This document shows positions 18,486 to 27,497 of a DNA stretch of 64,000 bases, in pieces. The notes under the pieces were generated by a model. That model was not told the origin of the DNA. It was given only the letters and a program-made list of their open reading frames with translations, and did no database searches. The stretch comes from Pelagicoccus sp. SDUM812003 (GTDB lineage Bacteria; Verrucomicrobiota; Verrucomicrobiia; Opitutales; Opitutaceae): positions 1 through 64,000 of the forward strand of contig NZ_JARXHY010000019.1 of NCBI RefSeq assembly GCF_031127815.1, read 5' to 3'. Positions within the stretch are counted from its first letter, which is position 1. The number at the start of each line of letters is the position of its first letter. The translations under genes were made by a program, and so were the position numbers.

Positions 18486-18930
18486 CCCCAAAAACAACGG
18501 CTACCAATCGCTGCTCCGCGACATCGAGCACGACCGCGAATCAGAGGCCCTCGACTCGCTGCTATCCTCCGCGCGCAGGCGACGCTTCGTCCGTCGCGGG
18601 AAACAGGCGATCGCTGCGGCCGCGGTCATCGCCATAGCCGTCTTCGCCTTCGTCTTGCCGCAGGGCGACGCCCCGCAACCCGCCGCCGCATACACGGAAA
18701 TCGCCGAATCGGGAAACTGGACGCTCGTCGATTCAAGATCAGCGTACACCGAGATCGAAACGGCGGCCGAGCCTCTTTTCTCGCACATCGAAACCAAGGC
18801 GCTTCCCGCGATTCAACGCATCGACGAGCAAGGTCTGATCGAGCTCTTCGAGAACCGTCCCATCCTCATATCGCAATCGCTCGAAACGCAGCAGAAGCGC
18901 TTCTGGCTGCTCGAGCAGCCACCTTTTTGA
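18478..18930 (+). CDS. Small membrane protein, probable anti-sigma partner
   Basis: Protein of 150 residues: about 38 charged cytoplasmic residues (with an RRRRFVRRGK stop-transfer cluster), one membrane segment at about 42-62 and an extracytoplasmic domain of about 85 residues. The topology and the 8-base overlap with the ECF sigma gene suggest a regulator of that sigma, but I see no zinc-binding HxxxCxxC motif of the classical anti-sigma domain, and no known family is recognised. Function is inferred from position only. Confidence 0.65.
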   Translation: MSSPKNNGYQSLLRDIEHDRESEALDSLLSSARRRRFVRRGKQAIAAAAVIAIAVFAFVLPQGDAPQPAAAYTEIAESGNWTLVDSRSAYTEIETAAEPLFSHIETKALPAIQRIDEQGLIELFENRPILISQSLETQQKRFWLLEQPPF

Positions 18931-19150
18931 AGATCCGCTCTGAAGACGAGAAGCCCGCGAACGAGACGGCGAAACGCAGCCGCGACCTCGACCGACTCCG
19001 AAAACTGCGACAATCCACCGTGGAAGGAATCAGCCACTTCCCGCCAGTCCGAAACCCGCCAAACAGGAGCGAAACGTCGTCGGAATTTTTCTCAAATTTA
19101 CACTTGATCTTTGAAACAAAACTCGGACTCTAAGCGGCCTTTCCTCGGCT

Positions 19151-19236
19151 GGTGGGATACTCAAGCGGCCAACGAGGGCAGACTGTAAATCTGCTGGGGA
19201 AACCCTACACAGGTTCGAATCCTGTTCCCACCACCA
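19151..19236 (+). tRNA. tRNA-Tyr (anticodon GTA)
   Basis: An 86-base class-II tRNA. The acceptor stem GGTGGGA pairs with TCCCACC, the anticodon stem GCAGA/TCTGC encloses the loop CTGTAAA with anticodon GTA at 19185-19187, a long variable arm follows, and the T-arm contains GGTTCGAATCC. The 3' CCA is encoded (19234-19236). It is followed 14 bases later by a rho-independent terminator and then queA, whose product modifies tRNAs with GUN anticodons, including tRNA-Tyr. Confidence 0.97.
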
Positions 19237-19249
19237 CTTCACTTTCCAT

Positions 19250-19274
19250 AAGGACCGCTCGCCGGTCCTTTTTT
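19250..19274 (+). terminator. Rho-independent terminator after tRNA-Tyr
   Basis: AAGGACC / GGTCCTT stem (7 bases, extendable by one G-C pair) with a short loop and a run of six T. It separates the tRNA gene from queA, so queA probably has its own promoter or relies on readthrough. Confidence 0.85.
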
Positions 19275-19306
19275 AGTGTCTGCTTGGCACGAAACGAACG
19301 CCTTTC

Positions 19307-20380
19307 ATGGACGCCTCCCTTTTCGACTATCACCTTCCCGCCGAACGCATCGCTCAGGAGCCCGCCGCCCGCCGCGACGCGTCGCGTCTGCTGGTGGTTC
19401 ATCGAGAAAGCCGCGCCATCGAACATCGTCGCTTCAGCGACATCGTGGACTATCTGGGCGAAAACGATCTCCTCTTTCGCAACAACGCCCGCGTGCTGCC
19501 GGCCCGCCTGTTCGCGGAACGGGTTTCCGGAGGCAAGGCCGAGTGCCTGCTGCTGCGTCCGGCAACCAACGATGGCTCCGATTGGTGGTGTCTGCTACGC
19601 CCCGGCAAGCGCCTCAAACCAGGAGCGACCTTCTCGCGACCGGGATTCTTTTACGCCACGGTGCAGGAGAAAAACGAAAACACCGAGTACCGCGTGTCCT
19701 TCGAGCTGGAAAGCCATTCCTCGGTGGCCGAGATGGCGGACGAGCTGGGAAAAATGCCGCTGCCACCCTACATCGCCCGGGAATCCGACGACCAGCGAGA
19801 CAGCGCGGATAAGGAACGCTATCAGACCGTCTACGCGGCAGCGGAAAAATCCGTCGCCGCCGCCGCTCCCACCGCAGGGCTTCACTTCACGCCGGAGATC
19901 ATCGCTCAGCTCGAAGCGAAAGGCGCCCGCTTCCACGATCTGGCGCTGCACGTCGGCATGGGCACCTTCAAGCCGCTGCAAACCGATAACATCGAGGACC
20001 ATCAGATCCATCGCGAGATCTACGAGATCTCGGAAGCCACGCAACAGGCCCTACGCTGCGGACCTGACAAGCGAAAGGTCTGCATCGGCACCACCAGCGT
20101 GCGCAGCGTGGAAGACTACCTGGCGAAAACTTCGACCGTGATCCCTGGACAGTTCACCGACGAAGCCGGCCTCTTCATCTACCCGCCGCGGGGCTTTCGT
20201 GGCGTCGACGCCATGGTCACCAATTTCCACCAGCCGAAATCCACCCTCATCTGCCTCGTTTCCGCATTTCTCGACCCGGAAGGAACCAGCGGAATCCAGT
20301 GGCTGAAAGACATCTACGCGGAAGCGATCGAGCGCCAGTACCGCTTTCTCAGCTACGGCGACGCCATGCTGATCCTTTGA
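19307..20380 (+). CDS. queA: tRNA preQ1(34) S-adenosylmethionine ribosyltransferase-isomerase
   Basis: Protein of 357 residues, the usual QueA length. It starts with the family hallmark SLFDYHLPAERIAQEPAARRDASRL (written here only as an N-terminal pattern at 4-28) and includes NNARVLPARL, AAPTAGLHFT, HVGMGTFKPL, GTTSVRSVE and TNFHQPKSTL. It transfers the ribosyl part of SAM to preQ1 in tRNA during queuosine synthesis. It lies just downstream of tRNA-Tyr, one of the four queuosine-modified tRNAs; tgt is not in the window. Confidence 0.96.
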   Translation: MDASLFDYHLPAERIAQEPAARRDASRLLVVHRESRAIEHRRFSDIVDYLGENDLLFRNNARVLPARLFAERVSGGKAECLLLRPATNDGSDWWCLLRPGKRLKPGATFSRPGFFYATVQEKNENTEYRVSFELESHSSVAEMADELGKMPLPPYIARESDDQRDSADKERYQTVYAAAEKSVAAAAPTAGLHFTPEIIAQLEAKGARFHDLALHVGMGTFKPLQTDNIEDHQIHREIYEISEATQQALRCGPDKRKVCIGTTSVRSVEDYLAKTSTVIPGQFTDEAGLFIYPPRGFRGVDAMVTNFHQPKSTLICLVSAFLDPEGTSGIQWLKDIYAEAIERQYRFLSYGDAMLIL

Positions 20381-20438
20381 CAAGGCCCAAGTGTTCCTGT
20401 ACTCTAGCCGCGTTTTCCAAAAACACCCGAACCCTGCT

Positions 20439-20816
20439 ATGGGAGAAGAAAACCACGACCCGATCGCCGACATCGTCGAAGACGCCACTTTCGACTTCAC
20501 CATGGGAGACGCCGAAAGCGCCATCTCCAAGCTCCGCCAGACCGTGGCGGAGACCCCGAACGCGTTCCCAGCCTGGCACGCCCTCTGCGAGATCCTCTAT
20601 TCGGAAAAACGATACGACGAGGCCCTCGAAGCAGCAGAGAAGGCCCATGCCCTCAAGCCTGACGACCTATTTGTAAACACCAGCCTCTCGCGCATCTGGC
20701 TCGAGAAAGGATCCAAGGAAAAGGCCGAGAGCTTCGGAGCTCAGGCCCGCATGGCCAGCTGGAAGGATCAGCTCGCCAACCCGGACTCCATGGAGTCCGC
20801 TCCCGATCTCTCCTGA
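20439..20816 (+). CDS. Small TPR-repeat protein
   Basis: Protein of 125 residues with about two tetratricopeptide-type helix pairs: AISKLRQTVAETPNAFPAWHAL and ALEAAEKAHALKPDDLFVNTSL patterns at about 30-100. It is acidic and cytoplasmic. The ATG at 20439 gives a compact protein; an upstream in-frame start would add 16 residues lying in the leader after queA. TPR folds bind peptides or partners, but none is indicated here. It lies between queA and accA, all plus strand, with short gaps. Confidence 0.75.
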   Translation: MGEENHDPIADIVEDATFDFTMGDAESAISKLRQTVAETPNAFPAWHALCEILYSEKRYDEALEAAEKAHALKPDDLFVNTSLSRIWLEKGSKEKAESFGAQARMASWKDQLANPDSMESAPDLS

Positions 20817-20896
20817 GGCCGCCGCCAAGCGGACCTTTAAGCCTCGACATTGATGCGATAACTCCCAAATTCCACCCCTTTTCACGGGACAGGCCT

Positions 20897-21901
20897 ATGG
20901 ACAACAAATACGCGCTCGACTTCGAACAGCCGCTACGCGGACTCATTGACCAGCTGGATCACCTCCATCAGCTGTCCAACGAGAACAACATCGATCTGTC
21001 CAAAGAGATTCGGGCGATCGAGAAGAAGATCTCCTCCACCAAGAAGTCGATCTACACCAATCTCTCCCCGTGGCAGCGCGTCCAGCTCGCCCGCCACCCA
21101 CAGCGTCCCTACGCTCTGGACTACATCGAGCGCGTTTTCACCGGCTTTCAGGAGCTGCACGGCGACCGCGCCTTTCGCGACGACCGAGCCATCGTGGGCG
21201 GCACCGCTTACCTCAACGGCGAAGCGGTCATGGTCATCGCCCAGCACAAAGGCCGTACCACCCGCGAAAAGCTGGCCCACAACTTCGGCAGCCCCTACCC
21301 GGAAGGATACCGCAAGGCGCTGCGCCTCATGAAGATGGCCGACAAGTTCGGCCTGCCCATCATCACGCTGGTGGACACCCAAGGCGCCTACCCGGGCGTC
21401 GCTTCCGAAGAGCGACACGTTTCCGAAGCGATTGCCGTCAACCTGCGCGAGATGGCGACCTTCGGCTGCCCGATCGTTTCCGCCGTGATCGGCGAAGGCG
21501 GCTCCGGCGGCGCTCTCGGCATCGCGGTCGCCAACAAGATCCTCATTCTGGAAAACGCCTACTACTCGGTCATCTCTCCTGAAGGCTGCGCCGCCATCCT
21601 CTGGAAAGACCGAGCCAAGGCCCCCGAAGCCGCCGAAGCCCTCAAGTTCGGGGCCAACGATATCCACAAGCTCGGCGTGGTCGACGGCGTCATCCCCGAG
21701 CCCATGGGCGGCGCCCACAACGACCCCGACACCGCCGCGAAAAACCTCAAGGACGCCATCGTCGCGGAACTCGACCAGCTCAAGAAGCTCAGCCCGGAAG
21801 AGCTCATCGAGCAACGCTACCAACGCTTTCGCAACATCGGCGTGGTGGAAGAGGAATTGGCCGACGGAAAAATCGTCCCCATCAACGAAGCCGCTTCCTG
21901 A
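20897..21901 (+). CDS. accA: Acetyl-CoA carboxylase carboxyltransferase subunit alpha
   Basis: Protein of 334 residues, normal for AccA. It has the crotonase-like carboxyltransferase core: ELHGDRAFRDDRAIVGG, GRTTREKLAHNFG, IITLVDTQGAYPG, GEGGSGGALGIAVANK and YYSVISPEGCAAILWKD. Together with AccD (not in this window) it transfers the carboxyl group from biotin to acetyl-CoA, the first committed step of fatty acid synthesis. The N-terminal coiled region (about 8-50) is typical of the family. Confidence 0.97.
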   Translation: MDNKYALDFEQPLRGLIDQLDHLHQLSNENNIDLSKEIRAIEKKISSTKKSIYTNLSPWQRVQLARHPQRPYALDYIERVFTGFQELHGDRAFRDDRAIVGGTAYLNGEAVMVIAQHKGRTTREKLAHNFGSPYPEGYRKALRLMKMADKFGLPIITLVDTQGAYPGVASEERHVSEAIAVNLREMATFGCPIVSAVIGEGGSGGALGIAVANKILILENAYYSVISPEGCAAILWKDRAKAPEAAEALKFGANDIHKLGVVDGVIPEPMGGAHNDPDTAAKNLKDAIVAELDQLKKLSPEELIEQRYQRFRNIGVVEEELADGKIVPINEAAS

Positions 21902-21946
21902 ACGCCGCCCCGAGCCCACTTTCGAACCAATTGCCGACACTAGCCC

Positions 21947-23725
21947 ATGAGCTCTAAAACCGAAACCAAAACGCCTGCAGCCCCGGCCGCCACCGGACAG
22001 GAAATGCAAGGCGCCGACATCGTCATCGAAGGCCTTATCCGAGAAGGCGTGGACGTCATATTCGCCTATCCAGGCGGCGCCTCCCTCGAGCTGCACCAGG
22101 CCCTAGCCAAGCGCAAGGCCGACATCCGCACCATCCTTCCTCGCCACGAGCAAGGCGGCTCCTTCGCCGCCGAAGGCTACGCTCGCGTCACTGGCAAGGC
22201 CGGCGTTTGCATGGCCACCAGCGGACCGGGAGCCACCAATTTGATGACCGCCATCGCAGACGCCTTCATGGACAGCACCCCGCTGGTCTGCATCACCGGC
22301 CAGGTCTATTCCAAGTACATCGGCAAGGCCGCCTTCCAGGAAACGGACTTCTTCGGCATGACCCTTCCCGTGGTGAAGCACAGCTACCTGGTGCTCGACG
22401 TCAACGACCTGCCGAAGATCATCAAGGAAGCCTTCAAAATCGCCACCACCGGCCGCCCGGGCCCTGTGGTCATCGACATTCCCAAGGACATCCAGCAGGC
22501 CAAGACCACGCCCAAATGGCTCTCGGACGAGGAAGTGCCCTACCGCCAGGACAAGCTTCCCGCCAAAGCCGCGGACCGCGAACTGGAAAACGTGCTCCGC
22601 CTCATCGAAGACGCCAAGCGTCCCGTCATCTACTTCGGCGGAGGCGTCGTGGCCGCTGAAGCCCATAAGGAATTGACCGCATTCGCGGAAAAAACCGGCA
22701 TCCCAGTCGCCTCCACCCTCATGGGCGTAGGCTCCTTCCCCGAAACGCACGAGCTCTCCCTGAAATGGTTCGGCATGCACGGATCCGCCTACGGCAACTG
22801 GGCCGTTCATCAAAGCGACCTGCTGCTCACCTTCGGAGCCCGCTTCGACGACCGCATCACCGGCGACGTCACCAAGTTCGCCCCGGAAGCGGAAATCGTG
22901 CACATCGACGTCGATCCATCGGAGCACAACAAGAACAAGATCGTCCACCATCCCATCGTCTCCGACATCAAGCACGCCCTAGGCCGCATGGTCGAGCTGA
23001 TGGACAAGGGATTCAAGAAGCCCGACCTGCAAGCATGGCAAGACCAGTGCGCCGAGTGGAAGCGAGACTATCCATTCTCGTACGCGGATAGCGAATACAT
23101 CCTGCCGCAACACGCAGTGCAGGTTCTCTTCGAACTCACCCAAGGCGAAGCGATCATCACGACCGGCGTAGGCCAGCACCAAATGTTCGCCGCCCAGTTC
23201 TACAATTTCAACCATCCTCGCAGCCTCATCTCCTCACTTGGACTGGGATCCATGGGCTACGGCTATCCCGCCGCTCTCGGAGCCAAGGTGGCCTCCCCCG
23301 ACCGCCATGTCATCGACATCGACGGCGACGGCTCCTTCGCCATGAACGTGCAGGAGCTCGCCACCGCCAAGATCGAAAAGATCGCCGCCAAGGCCATGGT
23401 GCTCAACAACCAGCACCTCGGCATGGTGGTGCAGTGGGAAGACCGCTTCTACAACAGCGTGCGCGGCAACACCATCCTAGGAGACGAAAACAACATCGGC
23501 TCGCCCGACAACCTCGAAGGCCTCTATCCCGACTACGTCAAGATCGCCGAGGGCTTCGGCCTCCCCGGCCGTCGCGTGCACCTGAAGAGCGAGCTCAGAG
23601 ACGCTATCCAGGAAATGCTCGATAGCGAAGAAGCCTATGTGTTGGACATCATCACTCCGTACAGCGAACACGTCCTGCCGATGATTCCAGCAGGCAAGAC
23701 CGTCGACCAGATGATCGTTCGCTGA
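21947..23725 (+). CDS. ilvB: Acetolactate synthase large subunit
   Basis: Protein of 592 residues. The order is the TPP-binding N-domain ([23 protein letters not shown] pattern from about 20, with catalytic Glu in [18 protein letters not shown]), the central FAD-type domain, and the C-terminal TPP domain with the GDGSF motif followed by [17 protein letters not shown]. It condenses pyruvate into acetolactate (or with 2-oxobutyrate) for branched-chain amino acids. The small regulatory subunit ilvN/ilvH does not follow: a terminator and an opposite-strand gene come next, so the subunit must be elsewhere. Being next to accA 45 bases upstream suggests co-transcription. Confidence 0.95.
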   Translation: MSSKTETKTPAAPAATGQEMQGADIVIEGLIREGVDVIFAYPGGASLELHQALAKRKADIRTILPRHEQGGSFAAEGYARVTGKAGVCMATSGPGATNLMTAIADAFMDSTPLVCITGQVYSKYIGKAAFQETDFFGMTLPVVKHSYLVLDVNDLPKIIKEAFKIATTGRPGPVVIDIPKDIQQAKTTPKWLSDEEVPYRQDKLPAKAADRELENVLRLIEDAKRPVIYFGGGVVAAEAHKELTAFAEKTGIPVASTLMGVGSFPETHELSLKWFGMHGSAYGNWAVHQSDLLLTFGARFDDRITGDVTKFAPEAEIVHIDVDPSEHNKNKIVHHPIVSDIKHALGRMVELMDKGFKKPDLQAWQDQCAEWKRDYPFSYADSEYILPQHAVQVLFELTQGEAIITTGVGQHQMFAAQFYNFNHPRSLISSLGLGSMGYGYPAALGAKVASPDRHVIDIDGDGSFAMNVQELATAKIEKIAAKAMVLNNQHLGMVVQWEDRFYNSVRGNTILGDENNIGSPDNLEGLYPDYVKIAEGFGLPGRRVHLKSELRDAIQEMLDSEEAYVLDIITPYSEHVLPMIPAGKTVDQMIVR

Positions 23726-23763
23726 TGGCGTAACCAATCCGCGAATACAGAGTTTTCATTTGA

Positions 23764-23790
23764 AAGGCGTCCCTGCGGGGGCGCCTTTTT
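23764..23790 (+). terminator. Rho-independent terminator after ilvB
   Basis: AAGGCGTCCC pairs with the GGGGCGCCTT side (one T-G wobble) around a TGC-containing loop, ending in five T. It is 39 bases after the ilvB stop and also sits just before the 3' end of the convergent minus-strand gene. Confidence 0.85.
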
Positions 23791-23829
23791 CGCAGGGCTC
23801 GCCTCGGGTGACACCAGCGCCCTTGTCGC

Positions 23830-24366
23830 CTAATTGTCGAGCGGTTTGGCAGCCCGCTGGATCGCGGCCCGCGTTTCGATAAGACGTTGCTTGAGAAACA
23901 GCTCGATTTCGTCCGCTCCTTTCGCTTCCAGCGCTTCCAAGCGCTGGATCTCCTCTACCGTTTCCCGCGTGATCCGGTGGGCCAGATCCCGAACGCTCGA
24001 ATCGAAGCCTTCCACGCGATCCGCCTCCAAGGTCACCAACTGCATCTGGTTGATGTAGTTCAGAACGATGTGGTCGGACGCTCGCACCGTGCTGCGAAAA
24101 ATCTCCCTCTTCGCCATCTCGGACCGTTTCAGATCCCGAAAGGCCCGACGCATCAGAAAATAGAGCAGCAAGGTGGAGGCGATGACGAACAGCCAGCCCT
24201 TGATCGTCTGCAAGTAGTTGAGAACCGCCTTGTTGGGAGCGATCGCCGCGACCAGCCAATCCGAGCCTGCGATCCAAAGAACGCCCAGCACCAGGTAGAC
24301 CAACGCTACCCTGACATAGGGCAACGTCCACATCTGCCTCACCTTTGGTCGCGATCCTGCGTTCAT
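23830..24366 (-). CDS. Orphan two-TM sensor-like membrane protein with coiled coil
   Basis: Protein of 178 residues with two membrane segments (about 14-35, YLVLGVLWIAGSDWLV, and about 52-72, GWLFVIASTLLLYFLM). The pattern of TM1 ending in SDxL and TM2 starting KGW matches the membrane input module seen at the front of many PAS/GGDEF and histidine-kinase proteins. Here it is followed only by a charged coiled coil of about 105 residues and no output domain. It lies 95 bases downstream of the PP2C gene on the same strand and may be the sensor of that set. The start is the ATG at 24364-24366 (a GTG directly precedes it); a longer frame upstream runs through the PP2C gene and is not protein-like. 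Confidence 0.7.
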   Translation of the reverse strand: MNAGSRPKVRQMWTLPYVRVALVYLVLGVLWIAGSDWLVAAIAPNKAVLNYLQTIKGWLFVIASTLLLYFLMRRAFRDLKRSEMAKREIFRSTVRASDHIVLNYINQMQLVTLEADRVEGFDSSVRDLAHRITRETVEEIQRLEALEAKGADEIELFLKQRLIETRAAIQRAAKPLDN

Positions 24367-24461
24367 CACGATGCAGAAAAGCCCATCGCCACGGAATCGC
24401 AAGACGCCCGGAACATTGCAGTAAACAAACTGGGATAAAACGCCGGGATCTCCCAGCGGCC

Positions 24462-25316
24462 CTAGGCCACCTCGACCACGAGCGCCGTGATGTTGTCCCG
24501 TCCGCTTTCTTCCATGGAGTCCTTGATCAGGCGCTCGGCCGGACGAAGCTCCGCGAACCGCGGTGGCGGCTGGCGCAGCAGCTCCTCGATGCGACGATCC
24601 CAAACGCCATCCATCACCCCGTCGCTGCAGAAGAGGAAACGATCTCCCGGCTCCACCACCACCGATCCGACTTGAGGCGCGATCTGGCGGCACTTTCCAC
24701 CGAGCACCTGCTGCAGCTGGTTGCGCTCAGGATGGTTGCGAGCCTCGCGCTCGTTGATCTGACCGCTTCGCTGCAACCAGCCCACATGGGTATGATCCTC
24801 GGTGATCTGCTTCAAGCCACCCACGCTCGGCAAATAGTAGATGCGACTGTCGCCTATATGGCAAAAATGCATCATTCCCGGGGAAAACCATCCCAAGCTC
24901 AGCGTCGCTCCCATGCCTCGGCACTCCTCGTAGTAGGCGGACATCTGCGTCATCTCTTTATGGATACGCTGAAAGAGCTCCACCAGGATGTCGGAAAAGC
25001 CGCGGTCCACGCCCAGCGCCCCGAGATTGAAGCTCTTCGGCAGCAGCTCGGTGATCTTCTGCACCGCGATGCGACTGGCGAACTCGCCGGACTTGGCTCC
25101 GCCCATCCCGTCGCTGACCGCGAAGACGAAATCCCCGGTCTCCGTAGCCGACTCCCCCGACTTGCCAAGGTAGCGCACCTGCAAGGCGTCGAAGGTCAAG
25201 GCCAGGAAGGCGTCCTCATTGTTTTTGCGGAAGCGCCCCGGGTGGGTCATGCCATCCCATCGCAGCTCCCCGATTGGAGAAGGTTCAGACGAATCAGTCG
25301 TCTTTGAGTCGCTCAT
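24462..25316 (-). CDS. PP2C-type serine/threonine protein phosphatase
   Basis: Protein of 284 residues with all the usual PPM/PP2C motifs: NEDAF at 33-37, the metal-binding VSDGMGGAKSGEFAS at about 67-81, GATLSLGWF, HIGDSRIYYL, FLFCSDGVMDGV and the C-terminal GRDNITALVV. It dephosphorylates phospho-Ser/Thr using two metal ions and is cytoplasmic. Its first 23 bases overlap the 3' end of the upstream kinase-like gene, so the kinase-like and phosphatase proteins are made together. Confidence 0.93.
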   Translation of the reverse strand: MSDSKTTDSSEPSPIGELRWDGMTHPGRFRKNNEDAFLALTFDALQVRYLGKSGESATETGDFVFAVSDGMGGAKSGEFASRIAVQKITELLPKSFNLGALGVDRGFSDILVELFQRIHKEMTQMSAYYEECRGMGATLSLGWFSPGMMHFCHIGDSRIYYLPSVGGLKQITEDHTHVGWLQRSGQINEREARNHPERNQLQQVLGGKCRQIAPQVGSVVVEPGDRFLFCSDGVMDGVWDRRIEELLRQPPPRFAELRPAERLIKDSMEESGRDNITALVVEVA

Positions 25317-25740
25317 AATTTCCAGCTCGTTCTTCTACTGCTTCCTTTAGCGTAAGGCCCTCGCCCGTTTCCAAGATGATGGCGAATTCAAAATCGATCA
25401 CGCAAAACTTCCCTAGATGCGGGCTGTAGGTAATATTTCTTTGGAAGGCGTCGTCATGCTTCACTCCAAAGCGCTCCAGCGAATCGAAAACCGCCTTTTC
25501 CTTTTCCTTGGAGATTCGCGAAACGATGTGCCCGCAGTTGGTGGTGACGATGTAAAGCTCCTCGGGATGCTCCTCCAGGAGCTTGGGCACGAAGTCGCAG
25601 CCCTTCTCCTCCAAGTATTTGAGAACTCTAACTTCGTTCTCGTAACGCTTCTCGGCGAGCGGTCCTTTATAGCGCTTGTGCACGCGACCGTCGAAGCCGA
25701 TTCGGACCGCGGCGCGCTGCGTATCTTTGATCTCTTGCAT
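25294..25740 (-). CDS. Minimal protein-kinase-like protein
   Basis: Protein of only 148 residues with the landmarks of a protein kinase/aminoglycoside-phosphotransferase fold: a possible ATP-anchoring Lys22 (RVHKRYKG), a helix-C-type Glu36 (RYENEVRVLKYLE), a hinge-like LYIVTTNCG (62-70), a catalytic loop H95-x-D97-x4-N102 (HDDAFQRN) and a metal-binding DFE at 116-118 replacing DFG. There is no Gly-rich loop of the usual type and no substantial C-lobe after DFE, so it is about half the usual size. It overlaps the PP2C gene by 23 bases. It could be a true mini-kinase, a regulator of the phosphatase, or a degenerate kinase. The kinase-fold call is from motif spacing only. Confidence 0.6.
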   Translation of the reverse strand: MQEIKDTQRAAVRIGFDGRVHKRYKGPLAEKRYENEVRVLKYLEEKGCDFVPKLLEEHPEELYIVTTNCGHIVSRISKEKEKAVFDSLERFGVKHDDAFQRNITYSPHLGKFCVIDFEFAIILETGEGLTLKEAVEERAGNYERLKDD

Positions 25741-25913
25741 GATCGATATTGAGCGTTGTTCTCTAAAATGTGAGCCGAATCGATAATTTGGAAGGTAAAA
25801 GTAAAAGGTGTTGAAAACAGGCGCATCTTTTGCTCATGTCGGCACCCGTCGCTGAGGCGAGACGCTCTCCTTGGTACTCTCACAATCCTCTGGGACATCC
25901 AAACCCTAATTGT

Positions 25914-25924
25914 TAATCAGATTA
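25914..25924. promoter_or_regulatory. Palindrome directly before the glnA start
   Basis: TAATC-A-GATTA, a perfect 11-base palindrome ending three bases before the glnA ATG, where a ribosome site would be expected (no Shine-Dalgarno is visible). A protein bound here would block translation start or late promoter clearance. It may be chance in an A/T-rich leader. Confidence 0.3.
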
Positions 25925-25927
25925 TCT

Positions 25928-26947
<1,020 letters not shown>

Positions 26948-26984
26948 AGCCTCACGGCCTAGGACGTCAGACTCTTCTCTTTCG

Positions 26985-27011
26985 AACGGCTCCCTCGGGA
27001 GCCGTTTTTTT
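26985..27011 (+). terminator. Rho-independent terminator after glnA
   Basis: AACGGCTCCC / GGGAGCCGTT, a nearly loopless 10-base inverted repeat (working loop CTCG), followed by seven T. One of the best terminators in the window. Confidence 0.93.
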
Positions 27012-27075
27012 ATCGCCCGATTCCGAACCCCAAGGCTCGGTCGCCGACAAACGTCCAGCCGCTCCTCGCAACTAT

Positions 27076-27095
27076 TTTTTGCAACGTTGCAAAAA
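27076..27095. promoter_or_regulatory. Perfect 20-bp palindrome, LacI-family-like operator
   Basis: TTTTTGCAAC followed directly by GTTGCAAAAA. The centre TTGCAACGTTGCAA, with a CG at the dyad, is the form of operator used by many LacI/GalR-family regulators. It lies 65 bases after the glnA terminator and 108 bases before the small gene at 27203, so it more likely acts on the latter. It has no loop and would be a poor terminator. No LacI-type gene is present in the window. Confidence 0.55.
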
Positions 27096-27202
27096 TCGGT
27101 TGCGCACGCATCGAGAGGGAGCGTCGTCCCAGTCTGCCCTATTCTGGTTGGCCACTTACTTTTGCGTTGAGCAGCGGTGAAAGCTCTGACTGAACTCTCG
27201 AT

Positions 27203-27448
27203 ATGCCACGACCTATTGGATGGATCAAACGCGACCCGGAACTGGGAAAACTGAAGATCGAAGCGCGCATCTTCGGCAACAAGCTCACCTTCCATAGACA
27301 ATCCGGCCGCTTCGAGAACTGGGAGGAGTTCACTCCACTGGAAGAGGATTGGGACAAGCTCAACGAGCTGGCGGCCAACAAGTTCCAACGCGGAAAGGTG
27401 CAGGCTCAGCACTTGAAGATCGTCCAAGCTCGCGGCCGCAAGATCTAG
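27203..27448 (+). CDS. Small conserved-looking protein of unknown function
   Basis: Protein of 81 residues, starting MPRPIGWIKRDPELGKLKIEA and ending RGRKI. It is well balanced in charge, with a likely beta-rich N-terminal half and an alpha helix (EEDWDKLNELAANKFQRG), and has no signal peptide or membrane segment. The compact composition, clear ATG and good codon character make it look real. I recognise no family. It sits alone between glnA and a convergent membrane gene, behind the palindrome at 27076-27095. Confidence 0.6.
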   Translation: MPRPIGWIKRDPELGKLKIEARIFGNKLTFHRQSGRFENWEEFTPLEEDWDKLNELAANKFQRGKVQAQHLKIVQARGRKI

Positions 27449-27497
27449 AGCCGAGCGACTCGGACCGGGCGCCGATCAGGCCGGTCGACGTTCCCCG

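Noticed and set aside
18927-19133. Plus-strand frame of 68 codons starting at TTG after the putative anti-sigma gene
   Set aside because: Weak start, no ribosome site, no family character; lies in the leader of tRNA-Tyr.
19030-19242. Minus-strand open frame containing EQDSNLCRVSPADLQSALVG
   Set aside because: This is the translation of the complement of tRNA-Tyr, a familiar annotation artefact.
20933-22096. Minus-strand open frame of 387 codons opposite accA and the start of ilvB
   Set aside because: Antisense shadow of two housekeeping genes; Gly/Val/Asp-rich low-information protein.
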